DNA of 64,000 bases, from contig JAODUO010000644.1 in NCBI GenBank assembly GCA_025642075.2, positions 186,001 to 250,000 of the forward strand. The letters are read 5' to 3'. The translations under genes were made by a program, and so were the position numbers. The DNA is from Ridgeia piscesae. Its lineage: Eukaryota > Annelida > Polychaeta > Sabellida > Siboglinidae. The first letter of the stretch is position 1. Every line of letters begins with the position of its first letter. This document shows, piece by piece, positions 10,801 to 21,246 of this stretch. The notes under the pieces are model-generated. The model was not told where the DNA came from. It was given only the letters and a program-made list of their open reading frames with translations, and searched no databases.

Positions 10801-13800
10801 AGAAATGTTGATACTGACAATGTATTTTTTTTTAAATATTTGAACAAGTCAAATACTTTAGGAAAGTATTTTAAAAAGTACTTAAATACTTTCAAATACA
10901 AATGTATTTGACCCCATGTCTGGACCCATCTGATATACTACTCTTTTGAATATGCCCCCCTGGTTTTGAAGTTTTGTTATTGTAATGTGTGATCATGTGT
11001 ATTTGAAATTTTTAAATGCCTCCTATTTGTATTTTATTCAGAAACCATAAATTAAATTATTAATCCAGCATTAAATTATTCATCCAATACCTGAGATAGT
11101 CGTCTAATTATTAATAACAATAACACCTGGATAGTGGATAGCAGTAATCAGTTAGAACATTAGTGACACAACAACAGAACAAGAATGACACCTAGGGATT
11201 CCATGAAAGTCGCCTTTATGTTAGAAACAGGATATTCATTAAAGTAATCATAAAAGTAATCATGCTTATATTCTAAAGTAATCGTACTCGTACTCGAATA
11301 TATTGTAAAGTAATCGTACTCGTACTCGAGTACATTTGTTTTCTGAGTACTCGTACTCATGCATGTTCAAAGTAATCATACTCGTACTCAAGTACATTTG
11401 TATTGTACTCACTCCATCTCTGCTATATACTAATGGTGTGTTTGTGTTTCAGTGTATACTGCAGTCATACCTAAGCTAATGGTGTGTTTGTGTTTCAGTG
11501 TATAGTGCAGTCATACCTATACTAATGGTGTGTTTGTGTTTCAGTGTATACTGCAGTCATACCTAAACTAATGGTGTGTTTGTGTTTCTGTGTATACTGC
11601 AGTCATGCCTAAGCTAATGGTGTGTTTGTGTTTCAGTGTATAGTGCAGTCATACCTAAACTAATGGTGTGTTTGTGTTTCAGTGTATACTGCAGTCATGC
11701 CTAAACTAATGGTGTGTTTGTGTTTCAGTGTATACTGCAGTCATACCTAATCTAATGGTGTGCTTGTGTTTCAGCGTATAGTGCAGTCATACCTAAACTA
11801 ATGGTGTGCTTGTGTTTCAGTGTATACTGCAGTCATACCTAAACTAATGGTGTGTTTGTGTTTCAACGTATAGTGCAGTCATACCTAAACTAATGGTGTG
11901 TTTGTGTTTCAGTGTATAGTGCAGTCATACCTGCAGTGGCTGCAGGACAGTGACTATGAGCCACTGTGTAAATTATGCAACAGAAGTCTGTCAGATGATG
12001 GGGCAGGGCCATGTGTCCGCCTTATTTGTTATGGTATGTATTCATTAAATTGCTACATAGTCAACTGTTCATACATAAATAACAAGTACCCTGAAAACCA
12101 CATATTGATTACCGGGTAATTGTTTTGTCACTTGTCATTTGTCAGTGCTGTCATATTTATATTATTATTATATGGCATCTAAATGTACTACTTTAATGTA
12201 GAACACATTTGTTTGTTAACATCTTATTTAGAATGACATGCATGCACACATGCATGTACAGATATGGGATCAAGTTGATTTGTATTTGAAAATATATAAA
12301 TGCTTTTTGGGGAATGACAAGTTCACCAACAGGTTGAACGGCGTCTTTACCAGGCATTAAAGTAATTACATTATTACATTTGTAAAGTATTTGATACTTT
12401 CAAGTACTTTTTCAAATACATTGTCAGTATCAACATTTCTATTTCATGATCACACGTAATGCCTGCCAACATGATTACCTTTACTGGAAATCACCTTTCA
12501 CCAAATAATTCTTTTCAACCTTCTAGGAAATCAATTTTGTCACAATTTTGAAGTTGTATGTCGGGTTAGACAGAATTCCACCCACTGTGATACACTTGAA
12601 ATATAATGGTAAAACAGTCCATGTATTTGAATCATATTTGAATCAAATTTCAAAAATGGAAATGTATTTGAATCGTATTTGAATCAAAAATGGCTGTGTA
12701 TTTGTATTTGAATTGAACATTTGTATTTGAATTGAAATCTAGAAAAGCAATGTATTTGTATTTGATTTGGTTGAGTTATATTTGATCCCAAAATGTGTAT
12801 TTTGACCCAACCCTGGGATGTAGTGATACTGTAGTTATTGACTGCAGAGCACTGTAGATATCTTCCACTGGGGATGTCATTGTTGACTGGTGGTGTAGAA
12901 ATCTTCCACTGGGGTGGTTGTTGATTGCTGTTGTAGGTGTCTTCCACTGGGGATGTTATTGTTGATTGCTGTGGTAGATGTCTTCCGCTGGGAATGTGGT
13001 TGTTGATTGCTGTTGTAGGTGTCTTCCACTGGGGATGTTATTGTTGATTGCTGTGGTAGATGTCTTCCACTGGGGTGGTTGTTGATTGCTGTTGTAGGTG
13101 TCTTCCACTGGGGATGTTATTGTTGATTGCTGTGGTAGATGTCTTCCACTGGGAATGTTGTTGTTGATTGCTGGATACATGTCTTCCGCTGGGAATGTGG
13201 TTGTTGATTGCTGTTGTACATGTCTTCCGCTGGGAATGTGATTGTTGATTGCTGTTGTAGATGTCTTCCACTGGGGATGTCTGGACCACTATGCGCGTCA
13301 GCTGCCACCCAACACTGCCCCTGCAGGCTACACATGCCCTCTGTGTAAGAGCTGTGTGTTTCCTGCCAACAATGTTGTGTCACCAGTGGCTGACACATTG
13401 CGAGATCTTCTCTCTAAAGTCAACTGGGCCCGTGCTGGGCTTGGTCTCCCATTGGTGAGCTTTATTTTCTTAAAGCGAAACTTGTATAGCATCTCTCAAT
13501 ATATCAGTTACTAAACACATCAACTGGATTAATTCATAGTAAAATATGTCATTACTAGGTTAGCATTGCCGATCGCCAATTAAGACTGGTTTGCTGGTTA
13601 ATGAAAATATATATTGATTTATTCAGCAAATTTGCAAAATTTTATTTTTGCCATTAATATTGATCTTATCATTGTTCACTACCCTTTCCCTTGAGTTGCT
13701 TAGACAACTACTGATCAAGCAGACCTGATTTGCAAAGAAGGGTTAGCAATAGATTGCTCATCCCTCACTTTAGCCAGAACACAGACAAAACAATCACAAT

Positions 13801-16785
13801 AGTGGGACTTAATTAATCAGGTGTTATGTTGCTTGGACAATGTCACAATGGAGACATGTTTAACATGCTGCTGACATTAGTTATTTAGTTATGAGTTTAA
13901 GTACAATGCTGTACCTGACAGGTTCCCCAGTATCGCTCAGTACAGACAAAGTCATATGGCCCATAATCGATGTTAAATATTCAACCAAATGGTAATATAA
14001 GTTACATCTAATTCATGTGTATTTGGCAAGTGTCATAACCAGCAAACAATAGAGATAGAAACATGCTTGTTAATTTTGTTTACAATTACCCAATATTTAT
14101 TGCCCATGTCATCCAAGTCATGATTACCATTGATCTATTACAATTAATTACATCCAAGATTGAAAAAAAAGTATATACTGTGGCTCCATGCTCATCAAAT
14201 CATGGTCACATATCCTCTAAATGGTATGTTCTTATGTTTTGGCAATGGTTCAGCCTTTTCAGCTCCATTTCATGCCTATAAATTGATAGGACTTGATTTT
14301 TATAACACCAAAAGTGTAATACAACGTAACAAATAAAATTAATCTCTACATGTGGTTTATTGATTAGCTGTATTGTGCACGTGTTGAGTAACGTCTTTGA
14401 TGTAACAGACATGAAAGTTAATTCTTTGTTAATTCTGTACTTGATAATTATGAACAGGGAACATTTGGAATTACCAGGCTTTTAATTTTGCATTTTATCT
14501 GTAAAATCCATTTCCATTTCACCATCCAAATCTACTAAGTGAAGTGGATGCTTTACAAGGCATCACATGGTGGAGTCATGCTAAATGTGGAATTGTGATG
14601 TAGGCAAACAATGACACAACAGAGCCACCTATTCTAGTTGATATTTTGTTATGTACGCTTGATCAACTATAGAACATGTACATAATATTATATTGTGTAT
14701 ACATGGGCTAATATTCTCACTGATGACATTTCAGATAGAAGAGCAGGCAGGTAGGGGTGATATGACTGAAAGCACTACAACTACACCACCACAGACCAGC
14801 AGCGTTCATCAGGTGCCTCACTCGTATGTCACAGCCTCCAGTCTCACACAGGATGTCATCTCTACCGATGAATCCACACCTTATGCAAGGACAGACAAGT
14901 CTGCTGACTTCTTCTCTAGTTAGTCTACTTTTGTTTTATCTCATATTTGTAATATATAAAAATAGTTAGGTTGTGATAAGTCAAAGAAGATTCTTTTGCT
15001 AACTGAACCTGTGTAATATGATTTCCTAGCTAACAGTTTACCAGTTAGAATATGTATTGTGTTAATAATGTTACTCTACCATGTAATGCTATTTACAGAT
15101 TCATGTTCCTAGAAGGAGCAACCCTTTTAATAATGCTTATATTATATACCCAGTTCCTATGTATGCAAATATTTCAAGTGATATATTTTGTTAGGAGTGA
15201 TATTTGTTTGTTCAGATGGCGGTCACTGCGTGTACTCACTCGTTTAACATTTTAAAGTTTTGACAAACTTGTTATGTAGCTCCTGGAAAAATACCTGTCA
15301 CATACCATTGGAGTTAATGAGGTTGGGAATTTGGGAATCCCTGTTCTATAATGACAACAGACATTGACATGTTATGTATACCACGTTTTTCAAGTCCATT
15401 TTTGTGTATATGTTTTTGTATTATATGATTGTAGATCCACGCAAGCTATTTGATTCAACAAGGGAAGACCGCTCTCATTTGTTGAATATGTCACATGACC
15501 ATGATGATGATAAATACAAACGCAGGCCAGCATTTCAATGGTTTGCACGATGGTTCAAGTAAGTTCACATAAATCAAGTGTCATAAGATCTCATTTTTGC
15601 AATGCCAAGGAGACCTTCTCCCAGTTTGACTGACTGGTCCTACTGCACTTACCAGCACACCATTCTCACCCGTAACATGTAGTATAAGAGGATATCTTTT
15701 TAATAAAACCAAATATACTGATAGGGGCATGTGCTATGCTGTCCCTTTGTGCTGGGATTGATGTATAATATGTCATGGGGGTTAGTAGAGGAATGACTCT
15801 AATGTTGGAATTGATGTTGCAAGTCACAGGGAGGCTTGTAGAGGAAGGACTCTAAAGTTGGATGAGGTTGGAAAGGACTCTAATGTTGGAATTGATGTTG
15901 CAAGTCACAGGGAGGCTTGTGGAGGAAGGACTCTAATGTTGGAATTGATGTTGCAGGTCACAGGGAGGCTTGTGGAGGAAGGACTCTAATGTTGGAATTG
16001 ATGTTGCAGGTCACAGGGAGGCTTGTGGAGGAAGGACTCTAATGTTGGAATTGATGTTGCAGGTCACAGGGAGGCTTGTGGAGGAAGGACTCTAATGTTG
16101 GAATTGATGTTGCAGGTCACAGGGAGGCTTGTGGAGGAAGGACTCTAATGTTGGAATTGATGTTGCAGGTCACAGGGAGGCTTGTGGAGGAAGGACTCTA
16201 ATGTTGGAATTGATGTTGCAGGTCACAGGGAGGCTTGTAGAGGAAGGACTCTAATGTTGGAATTGATGTTGCAGGTCACAGGGAGGCTTGTGGAGGAAGG
16301 ACTCTAATGTTGGAATTGATGTTGCAGGTCACAGGGAGGCTTGTGGAGGAAGGACCCTAATGTTGGAATTGATGTTGCAGGTCACAGGGAGGCTTGTGGA
16401 GGAAGGACTCTAATGTTGGAATTGATGTTGCAGGTCACAGGGAGGCTTGTGGAGGAAGGACTCTAATGTTGGAATTGATGTTGCAGGTCACAGGGAGGCT
16501 TGTGGAGGAAGGACTCTAATGTTGGAATTGATGTTGCAGGTCACAGGGAGGCTTGTGGAGGAAGGACTCTAATGTCGGAATTGATGTTGCAGGTCACAGG
16601 GAGGCTTGTGGAGGAAGGACCCTAATGCTGGTATGAAAAGAATTATCATTGTGATTGTGCTTGCCCTCCTTGGCTTCCTCACAATTCTTCTCATCATGAG
16701 TCGACTTGGGCGGTCAGCGGCAGAGAATGACCCATTCCTTGACCCAATGGCCAACCCTAACATTCGAGTAGATGAGCGGCAGTGA
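7736..16785 (+). CDS. ZFPL1: Zinc finger protein-like 1, complete gene in six exons
   Basis: ZFPL1 is a cis-Golgi membrane protein that binds GM130 and supports Golgi assembly (family knowledge). Exons: 7736-7837, 11913-12033, 13261-13454, 14735-14918, 15435-15558, 16593-16785. They give 305 residues; human has 310. Residues 1-34 form a B-box-like finger (Cys4, Cys6, Cys16, His19, Cys24, Cys27). Residues 53-106 form a RING-like finger (C53-x2-C56, C73, H78, C81, C100-x2-C103). WARAGLGLP (near residue 130) is a family signature, and residues 140-240 are a Ser/Thr-rich linker with [11 protein letters not shown] transmembrane helix at about 259-277 ([19 protein letters not shown]) is followed by MSRLGR and a short tail ending RVDERQ, as in human. 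All phases agree. Three of five acceptors (exons 2, 3, 6) are expanded into tandem arrays. The gene is divergent from PI4KA. Confidence 0.95.
9401..9499 (+). repeat. Acceptor-junction minisatellite, ZFPL1 exon 2, left part
   Basis: Two 46-bp units (gtgtttcag plus copies of the first 20 nt of exon 2), cut off from the rest of the array at 11423 by a hAT insertion. The first unit is the most diverged (tttcagtaaattgtgcaatc). Its last eight bases, ctatatac, are the target-site duplication. Confidence 0.85.
9500..11422. mobile_element. Non-autonomous hAT element, 1.92 kb, with perfect 8-bp target duplication
   Basis: The left end begins CAGAGATGGAGT and the right end finishes ACTCCATCTCTG. Both subterminal regions are packed with inverted copies of agtaatcgtactcgtactcg and gagtacgagtac. 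The flanks are ctatatac (9492-9499) and ctatatac (11423-11430), identical. CAG ends and 8-bp duplications are the hAT hallmark. No transposase frame is visible, so it is non-autonomous. A second hAT-like element is nested at 10126-10922. The host site is a unit of the exon 2 junction array. Confidence 0.9.
10126..10922. mobile_element. Nested hAT-like element, 0.8 kb
   Basis: The ends are CAGACATGGGGTCAAATACA and its inverted form ending TTTGACCCCATGTCTG. The subterminal regions hold repeated inverted aaatacttt/gtatttaaat motifs. The flanks are gtcccatc (10118-10125) and gacccatc (10923-10930), a 7/8 match. No transposase is visible. It is inserted inside the 9500-11422 element and so is younger. 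Confidence 0.85.
11423..11932 (+). repeat. Acceptor-junction minisatellite, 46-bp unit, ZFPL1 exon 2
   Basis: Ten decoy units and the genuine border. Each unit carries a branch-point-like ctaat, the pyrimidine tract tgtgtttgtgtttcag and the first 20 nt of exon 2 (TGTATAGTGCAGTCATACCT). After that the decoys read AAACTAA or a variant, which is an in-frame stop nine codons after the AG. Two decoys have lost the AG: tttctg near 11587, and tttcaa near 11864, the copy next to the real acceptor. A G/C difference at exon position 7 alternates between units. Confidence 0.92.
11913..12033 (+). CDS. ZFPL1: ZFPL1 exon 2
   Basis: 121 nt, 40 codons plus 1 nt. It encodes [19 protein letters not shown], matching human [19 protein letters not shown], and the first half of the RING-like finger up to RLICY. 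Acceptor tttcag|TGTATA, donor TATG|gtatgt. Its first 20 nt are the template of the array upstream. Confidence 0.95.
12034..12258. other. Start of ZFPL1 intron 2
   Basis: Unremarkable AT-rich intron sequence between the exon 2 donor and the hAT-like element. No feature is supported. Confidence 0.5.
12259..12815. mobile_element. hAT-like MITE, degraded
   Basis: The left end CAGATATGGGATCAAGTTGA and the right end TTTTGACCCAACCCTG are inverted relatives of the 10126-10922 element ends. The subterminal DNA is again rich in tatttgaatc/gtatttgaa repeats. The flanks tgcatgta and gggatgta match only 6/8, and the second overlaps the assumed end by one base, so the duplication is uncertain. Confidence 0.6.
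12836..13281 (+). repeat. Acceptor-junction minisatellite, 37-42 bp units, ZFPL1 exon 3
   Basis: Ten decoy units precede the genuine border at 13260/13261. Each has a ttgat branch-like motif, tgctgttgtag and the first roughly 20 nt of exon 3 (ATGTCTTCCACTGGGGATGT). In the decoys I translated the next in-frame codons run into TGA (as in TGT TAT TGT TGA). Unit length varies by small deletions. The two decoys nearest the true acceptor have TAC instead of TAG and cannot act as acceptors. Confidence 0.92.
13261..13454 (+). CDS. ZFPL1: ZFPL1 exon 3
   Basis: 194 nt, entering after 1 nt of an Asp codon and leaving in phase 0. It encodes the second half of the RING-like finger ([15 protein letters not shown], then [12 protein letters not shown]) and [10 protein letters not shown]. 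Human has LFHWACLNERAAQLP and NTAPAGYQCPSC. The donor is TTG|gtgagc. Confidence 0.95.
13455..14734. other. ZFPL1 intron 3
   Basis: About 1.3 kb of AT-rich intron. No array, transposon or extra exon is seen. Confidence 0.6.
14735..14918 (+). CDS. ZFPL1: ZFPL1 exon 4 (linker)
   Basis: 184 nt, 61 codons plus 1 nt. It encodes [19 protein letters not shown] and a Ser/Thr-rich low-complexity linker ending KSADFFS. Only its start (human LIDE) is conserved. Acceptor atttcag|ATAGAA; donor TCTCTA|gttagt, with T at +3 instead of the usual purine. Confidence 0.85.
14919..15434. other. ZFPL1 intron 4
   Basis: Ordinary AT-rich intron with nothing further to report. Confidence 0.6.
15435..15558 (+). CDS. 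ZFPL1: ZFPL1 exon 5
   Basis: 124 nt; 2 nt complete an Asn codon and 2 nt remain for the next exon. It encodes [13 protein letters not shown] (human PRKVYDTRDDDRT) and [13 protein letters not shown] (human DDDKYRRRPALGW). Acceptor attgtag|ATCC, donor TTCAA|gtaagt. Confidence 0.92.
15770..16635 (+). repeat. Acceptor-junction minisatellite, 53-bp unit, ZFPL1 exon 6
   Basis: About fifteen units fill nearly all of the intron. Each holds ctaat and ttgat branch-like motifs, gatgttgcag, and a copy of the first 28 nt of exon 6 (starting GTCACAGGGAGGCTTGTGGA), then a few more with C-to-T changes. Because 53 is not a multiple of three, decoys shift frame. One unit upstream ends at GTATGA, and two or three units upstream end at a TAA. 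Units are almost identical; the left-most two or three are more divergent, with gcaagtcac. Confidence 0.92.
16593..16785 (+). CDS. ZFPL1: ZFPL1 exon 6 (membrane anchor and C-terminus)
   Basis: 193 nt including the stop TGA. After completing a Lys codon it encodes [16 protein letters not shown], the hydrophobic segment [18 protein letters not shown], then [18 protein letters not shown] and a tail ending NIRVDERQ. Human ends with LMSRLGRAAADSDPNLDP and NPHIRVGPS. Confidence 0.95.
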
Positions 16786-18251
16786 CACACCCACAAGAGG
16801 ATGTATCATTGTGGCTGGGGTGATGTGTATACAGCACTATTCTATGTGAGACAGCGTACAGCCTTATCTACAATGGTGGCATGCGGGGTGTCGCTGTAAG
16901 GCTTGGGTGCTGTAGCTACAAGGCCTGTGTGATGCAGTAGCAAGGCCTGGATAATGCAGTAGCAAGGCCTGGGTGATGCAGTAGCAAGACCCGATGAGTG
17001 CTGTTGCTCCCAGGCCCGTGTGCTGTAGCTACAGTGCTTCAAGGCATGGGTGCTGCAGTTGTATGACTTAGGTGTTGGTTTACTCCTGCCAGAATAGAAC
17101 TAGTTATGCTGAGCATAACAAAAGAACAACATGACAGAGAATCATTCTGGCACAGCTTTACTTTTCTGTTCCAATCAGTTGTTATTGTTATGATGTTTGT
17201 TATATATGAGTGTTACAGCTGCACTCATGCAACTTTGTTTCGTCAATATATATAGCTGTAAGAAATGTACATTGTATTCGTACTTGTGTTGTTGTATAGG
17301 CACTAAGTTAGCCTTTGAACAACACAGAATGGGGTATTGGGTGATACTAGAGAGGTTCATGAACAGTGGGGGTTCACATATGGGTGAACTAATTGTAGCA
17401 TAAGCAGTCACTGGACATTCTGCATGGCACTCGTCACCAACTATCATTTAACTTGACATTTCCATCTGCCACTGTCATTCCACTTCCATCTCCAATTATA
17501 ATTGTACGTGCCATTTTAATCTCATTTTAATGTCGTTACGCATGTTGCTTCCATCTCTTAGTATCACTCTGTTTGCCATTTCCATCTCCAGGTGTCATTA
17601 TGCATGACATTTCTATATCCAAGAGTCATATCTACATGACATTCCACCTCCATGTATCATTTTGCTTGACATTTCTGCATGACACTCCATATGTTATTTT
17701 GTAGTGATTCAACGAACCGTGACTTTGTAATCTTGTGTGTTGGCATCTGGAAGTGAGTTTGTTTGTTGGTGTGATTTTACACTCAACAGAACTTGATAAA
17801 GCACGTGCACTTTGTGTCACACAGAAGTTACCCATGTATATACTGTATGCATGTGCTATTTTGAGTAGTTATTTTTTTAAATGTTAAAGAAATATTCTGC
17901 CTACACTACCCCATCAGTTGTGCTAAAATTATACATGTTGACATACATTGTAAACCACAAATATTGTATATTCACTGAGACCTTTGTAAATATATTATCT
18001 AGTGCATTGTGATTGCAGATATTAATTTCATGGCTTGCAGTATATTTTCTTGTCATTCACATAAACGGATGTTAATATTGCACAATTGTATTCTTTCACT
18101 GTTGTAAAATAGTAACAATTCCTATATTCATGCATAATTCTGGTTGAGTTGATGTGGTTTATGTATATGTTGAGTTTTTATTTTTCATATGTAATGTAAA
18201 TGAAGAAACTGTCAAGGAAACATCATCATCCACCCAAGGGCTTGCAATAAA
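16786..18251 (+). other. ZFPL1 3' UTR (probable), with degenerate repeats
   Basis: From the stop to the first good polyadenylation signal is 1.46 kb. It contains a degenerate tandem repeat at 16880-17060 (gatgcagtagcaaggcctgg-type units) and another at about 17455-17700 (catttccatctccaa-type units). No conserved frame is seen. Confidence 0.5.
18246..18251 (+). terminator. Candidate polyadenylation signal AATAAA of ZFPL1
   Basis: AATAAA followed within 15 bases by a GT-rich stretch (aggtgtgtcaggagtgt), the usual arrangement of signal and downstream element. Confidence 0.5.
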
Positions 18252-18773
18252 AGGTGTGTCAGGAGTGTCCAGCTATATACTGTATAGTGTAGCCTCAAAG
18301 AGGCTGACCAAATGACAACAGTTACAGTGACATTTGACCTGCCTATGTTCTTGAAATGTTACAACTGACCTGAATCAGACAGTGAGCACTGGTAAAGTAA
18401 TAGTACCATGTATATTTATGTTTTTAGAACACACTCATTAAATATGTTAATTATTTAGACAGTTAAGCAAATTTTTTTTTCGATTCAAAAACTGTGTTTC
18501 TATAAACATAATGCTTTCGTTGAGTAATGTACCTAATATGAAGTGTGCTGATTGCAAACATATGCCACTACGCCTGCTCAAACATTGTTGGTGACTGCAG
18601 CGAATGCTGATGTTGTTTCACTTACATGAAATTGCAATCATGACATGTAATACTTTTTAAAGGTGGTAGTCTAACCTACAGATCTGTCTCTGGGTGTACC
18701 TAGGCATTTTCTTTACTTTTAGAATTATTGGTGTTTGAGCACAAGGGAATGCTCAACTTTGCAATATACCCAT

Positions 18774-18912
<139 letters not shown>

Positions 18913-19069
18913 TGTAAGGCCTGACTTCAGGAAATCAAGAGGCCTTATTAGGTGGAGGGAATCATCTATAAATGTAGCATGTGAAAAGAAAACATGGGCA
19001 GTGAACATCATTTATTTGTGAACAAACAAGCGTAGAGAGTGGTCTGATATTGGCTATCAATCTCCTTAT

Positions 19070-19312
19070 GGCAGTCCTGCTGGATTTGCCCTCTGGCTGG
19101 TGACAACTGACAGTGTCATCTGAAAAGGATTGTTTGTGGCCACTGCGAGTCCAGCAACTCTGCCGTGTGACCATACAGTAGCCAACACTAATGGGGCTGT
19201 CTTCGCTCTCATAATCACTTGACCTAGTGGTGTCATCCTGACCACTGCCACCCTTGATGGCTCTAGCACTGATGACAAACTCTCCCAGTCGTCACTGATG
19301 GTTGTCTTTCAG
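19070..19312 (-). other. Unassigned open stretch
   Basis: Two overlapping frames on the minus strand stay open for about 70-80 codons. One reads EFVISARAIKGGSGQDDTTR and is acidic/serine-rich afterwards (SSDYESEDSPISVGY). GC content is higher than the surroundings. I do not recognise either. It could be an exon of an unknown gene or a repeat fragment. Confidence 0.2.
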
Positions 19313-19602
19313 TAGAATAGAAAACAGATCCGTACTGTTACACCCTCATGGTCGCTGGTTGGTTGGCTGCCTGTCACTAGAGACATCAGTTTCTAGCTGG
19401 CACTCATTGCATTTGAGTTTTGGCCGCCAATTAATATTGATTGCTGCTGAGGTGTAGACTTCTATAACCATGGTCGTTGGCTGCATTAGCAAGGTGGTTG
19501 TTAGTTAGGGATGCTTTATTTTACTAATGCAGTGAACATATTGCCACATAATTTGGGTGTCCATCGGCATAGGGGCCTTATATGAAGGGGATTACTCTGT
19601 AT

Positions 19603-19652
19603 ATATACAGCTGTATATATATATATACACCGGTGTATATATATATTACACT

Positions 19653-19698
<46 letters not shown>
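19603..19698. repeat. (TA)n microsatellite with small inverted blocks
   Basis: Alternating TA tracts separated by acaccggtgt and acactggt, making a locally palindromic sequence. Confidence 0.9.
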
Positions 19699-20452
19699 TT
19701 ACAGGATCAAGCATTTGCAATGTTCAGTTGGAAACAAAATTTATCCTGGGCACACACTGGCATATTTGTAGATAAAATTATAATCTGTTGTGACAATTTA
19801 TTTAATCTCATTGCAAGAATTTGCAATGTTCATATGACAACAAATTCTTGTGGATATCCAGTGACATGTTTGTAGGTAAGATTATTATATTTATGGTGAT
19901 GTAAAGGTATTACATTCTGCAATTGCAATTTCATGTATGGTCTGAAAAAACAGAACTTGATCGAACGATAGGTAGGTTTCGCAATAAACTACTGAAAATC
20001 TACTGGGAAATGTCACCAAAATGGCTTTGAACAGGGTGACAGAGATGGTTTTAAAATGTGATTTGAATAGCAGAATACTATTTTATTAGAGTATAATTAA
20101 GATTGGGAATTAAAAGGTAAATTTCAATTAGTATTTAAATGCTGTGAATTTATGTTTTTTAGCAAAATGTTATTTGTAAAATTGAAGTTAATTGAAATAA
20201 AATGTTAATTGAATGATCGCTAATTATTAGAAGTTTAATTCAAGTGATGTTATTTATTATTGGACATTTCAAAGTTAATTGTAATTTAAGATTAACTTAA
20301 TTACCCCAACTTGCCATCTACCACACAACCCTGTGTACACCACCCACAACCTTTTCAATAACATTGAACTCAATAAAAACAGGCATATTTTGAGTTCCTA
20401 ACTTTATGCTGATGATACATACCAGTAGGTTATTTTGTATATACTCCAGATC

Positions 20453-20867
20453 TAGTCTCGCTTAACTGACTGTCACTCGGCGGTATAACTTTGCTGAGAA
20501 AACAGTCTGGTGTCTTTGTCGGTGTTTGAATGTTATCCGTGTGCAGCTAAACAATTCTACCACCTCACGTATCCTGGATCATCTTGCTTTATCTATTAAA
20601 AAAAAACCCAGCAAATTTGTATTTCTGTTAATTTTTGTGTTAATATAAGTTTCATTTTGAATAGTTTCTATAATATAGTATTATCTTATTAAAAGGTATC
20701 TTTATTGATTTTTTTCTTCAAATTTGGCCAGAGAACCAATCAGCGTCTCTACCCTATTCTGAGACAAGGCCGCCCTGTTGATTACATTAGCAGCCCATAA
20801 ATATACCAAGTGGAGTCGAGAAGCTGAAAAGTGCTGCCACCTAATGGAGTCTGGTTAATCAAGGCTA
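20453..20867. mobile_element. MITE-like element
   Basis: The left end TAGTCTCGCTTAACTGACTG and the reverse complement of the right end, TAGCCTTGATTAACCAGACT, are similar. The internal motif gtgctgccacct, followed by an agtctgg..taatc..ggcta end, recurs at 7584-7612 (ZFPL1 promoter region) and, more diverged, at 20560-20590. A small dispersed family is implied. The target duplication is not clear. Confidence 0.4.
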
Positions 20868-21246
20868 CTCAAGATCCCAGTTGATCCTTAAATCAGCTTA
20901 AAAATTATCTTAATAGCATTTTCCACTGGATGACAGTGTAGATCACCCAACCAATCAATTTATTTAAAACACAACATGAGAAACAAGTCAAGTAAATAAC
21001 TACTTAATAATAAAATGTGGAGATGAGAGTTTTGTACTATTTTACATTGATGCAGTGTGAAATAAATGAAGTGATGTTTAGACCTTTAGGCTGAATGTCC
21101 AACGGACTTATGGCATCATTCTGTATCTTAGGGTACAACCATTAATGATCTGTAATTATGATTCATGAAAAATATTTGATTACCAATTGCAAATTCATTA
21201 TACAGCCCAAAGGACTTTGCCAGTTTTAAATCCATTACTATTATCA

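Noticed and set aside
12684..13398. Minus-strand proline/glutamine repeat peptides opposite ZFPL1 exon 3
   Set aside because: Antisense reading of the exon 3 acceptor-junction array; the sense strand encodes the conserved zinc finger.
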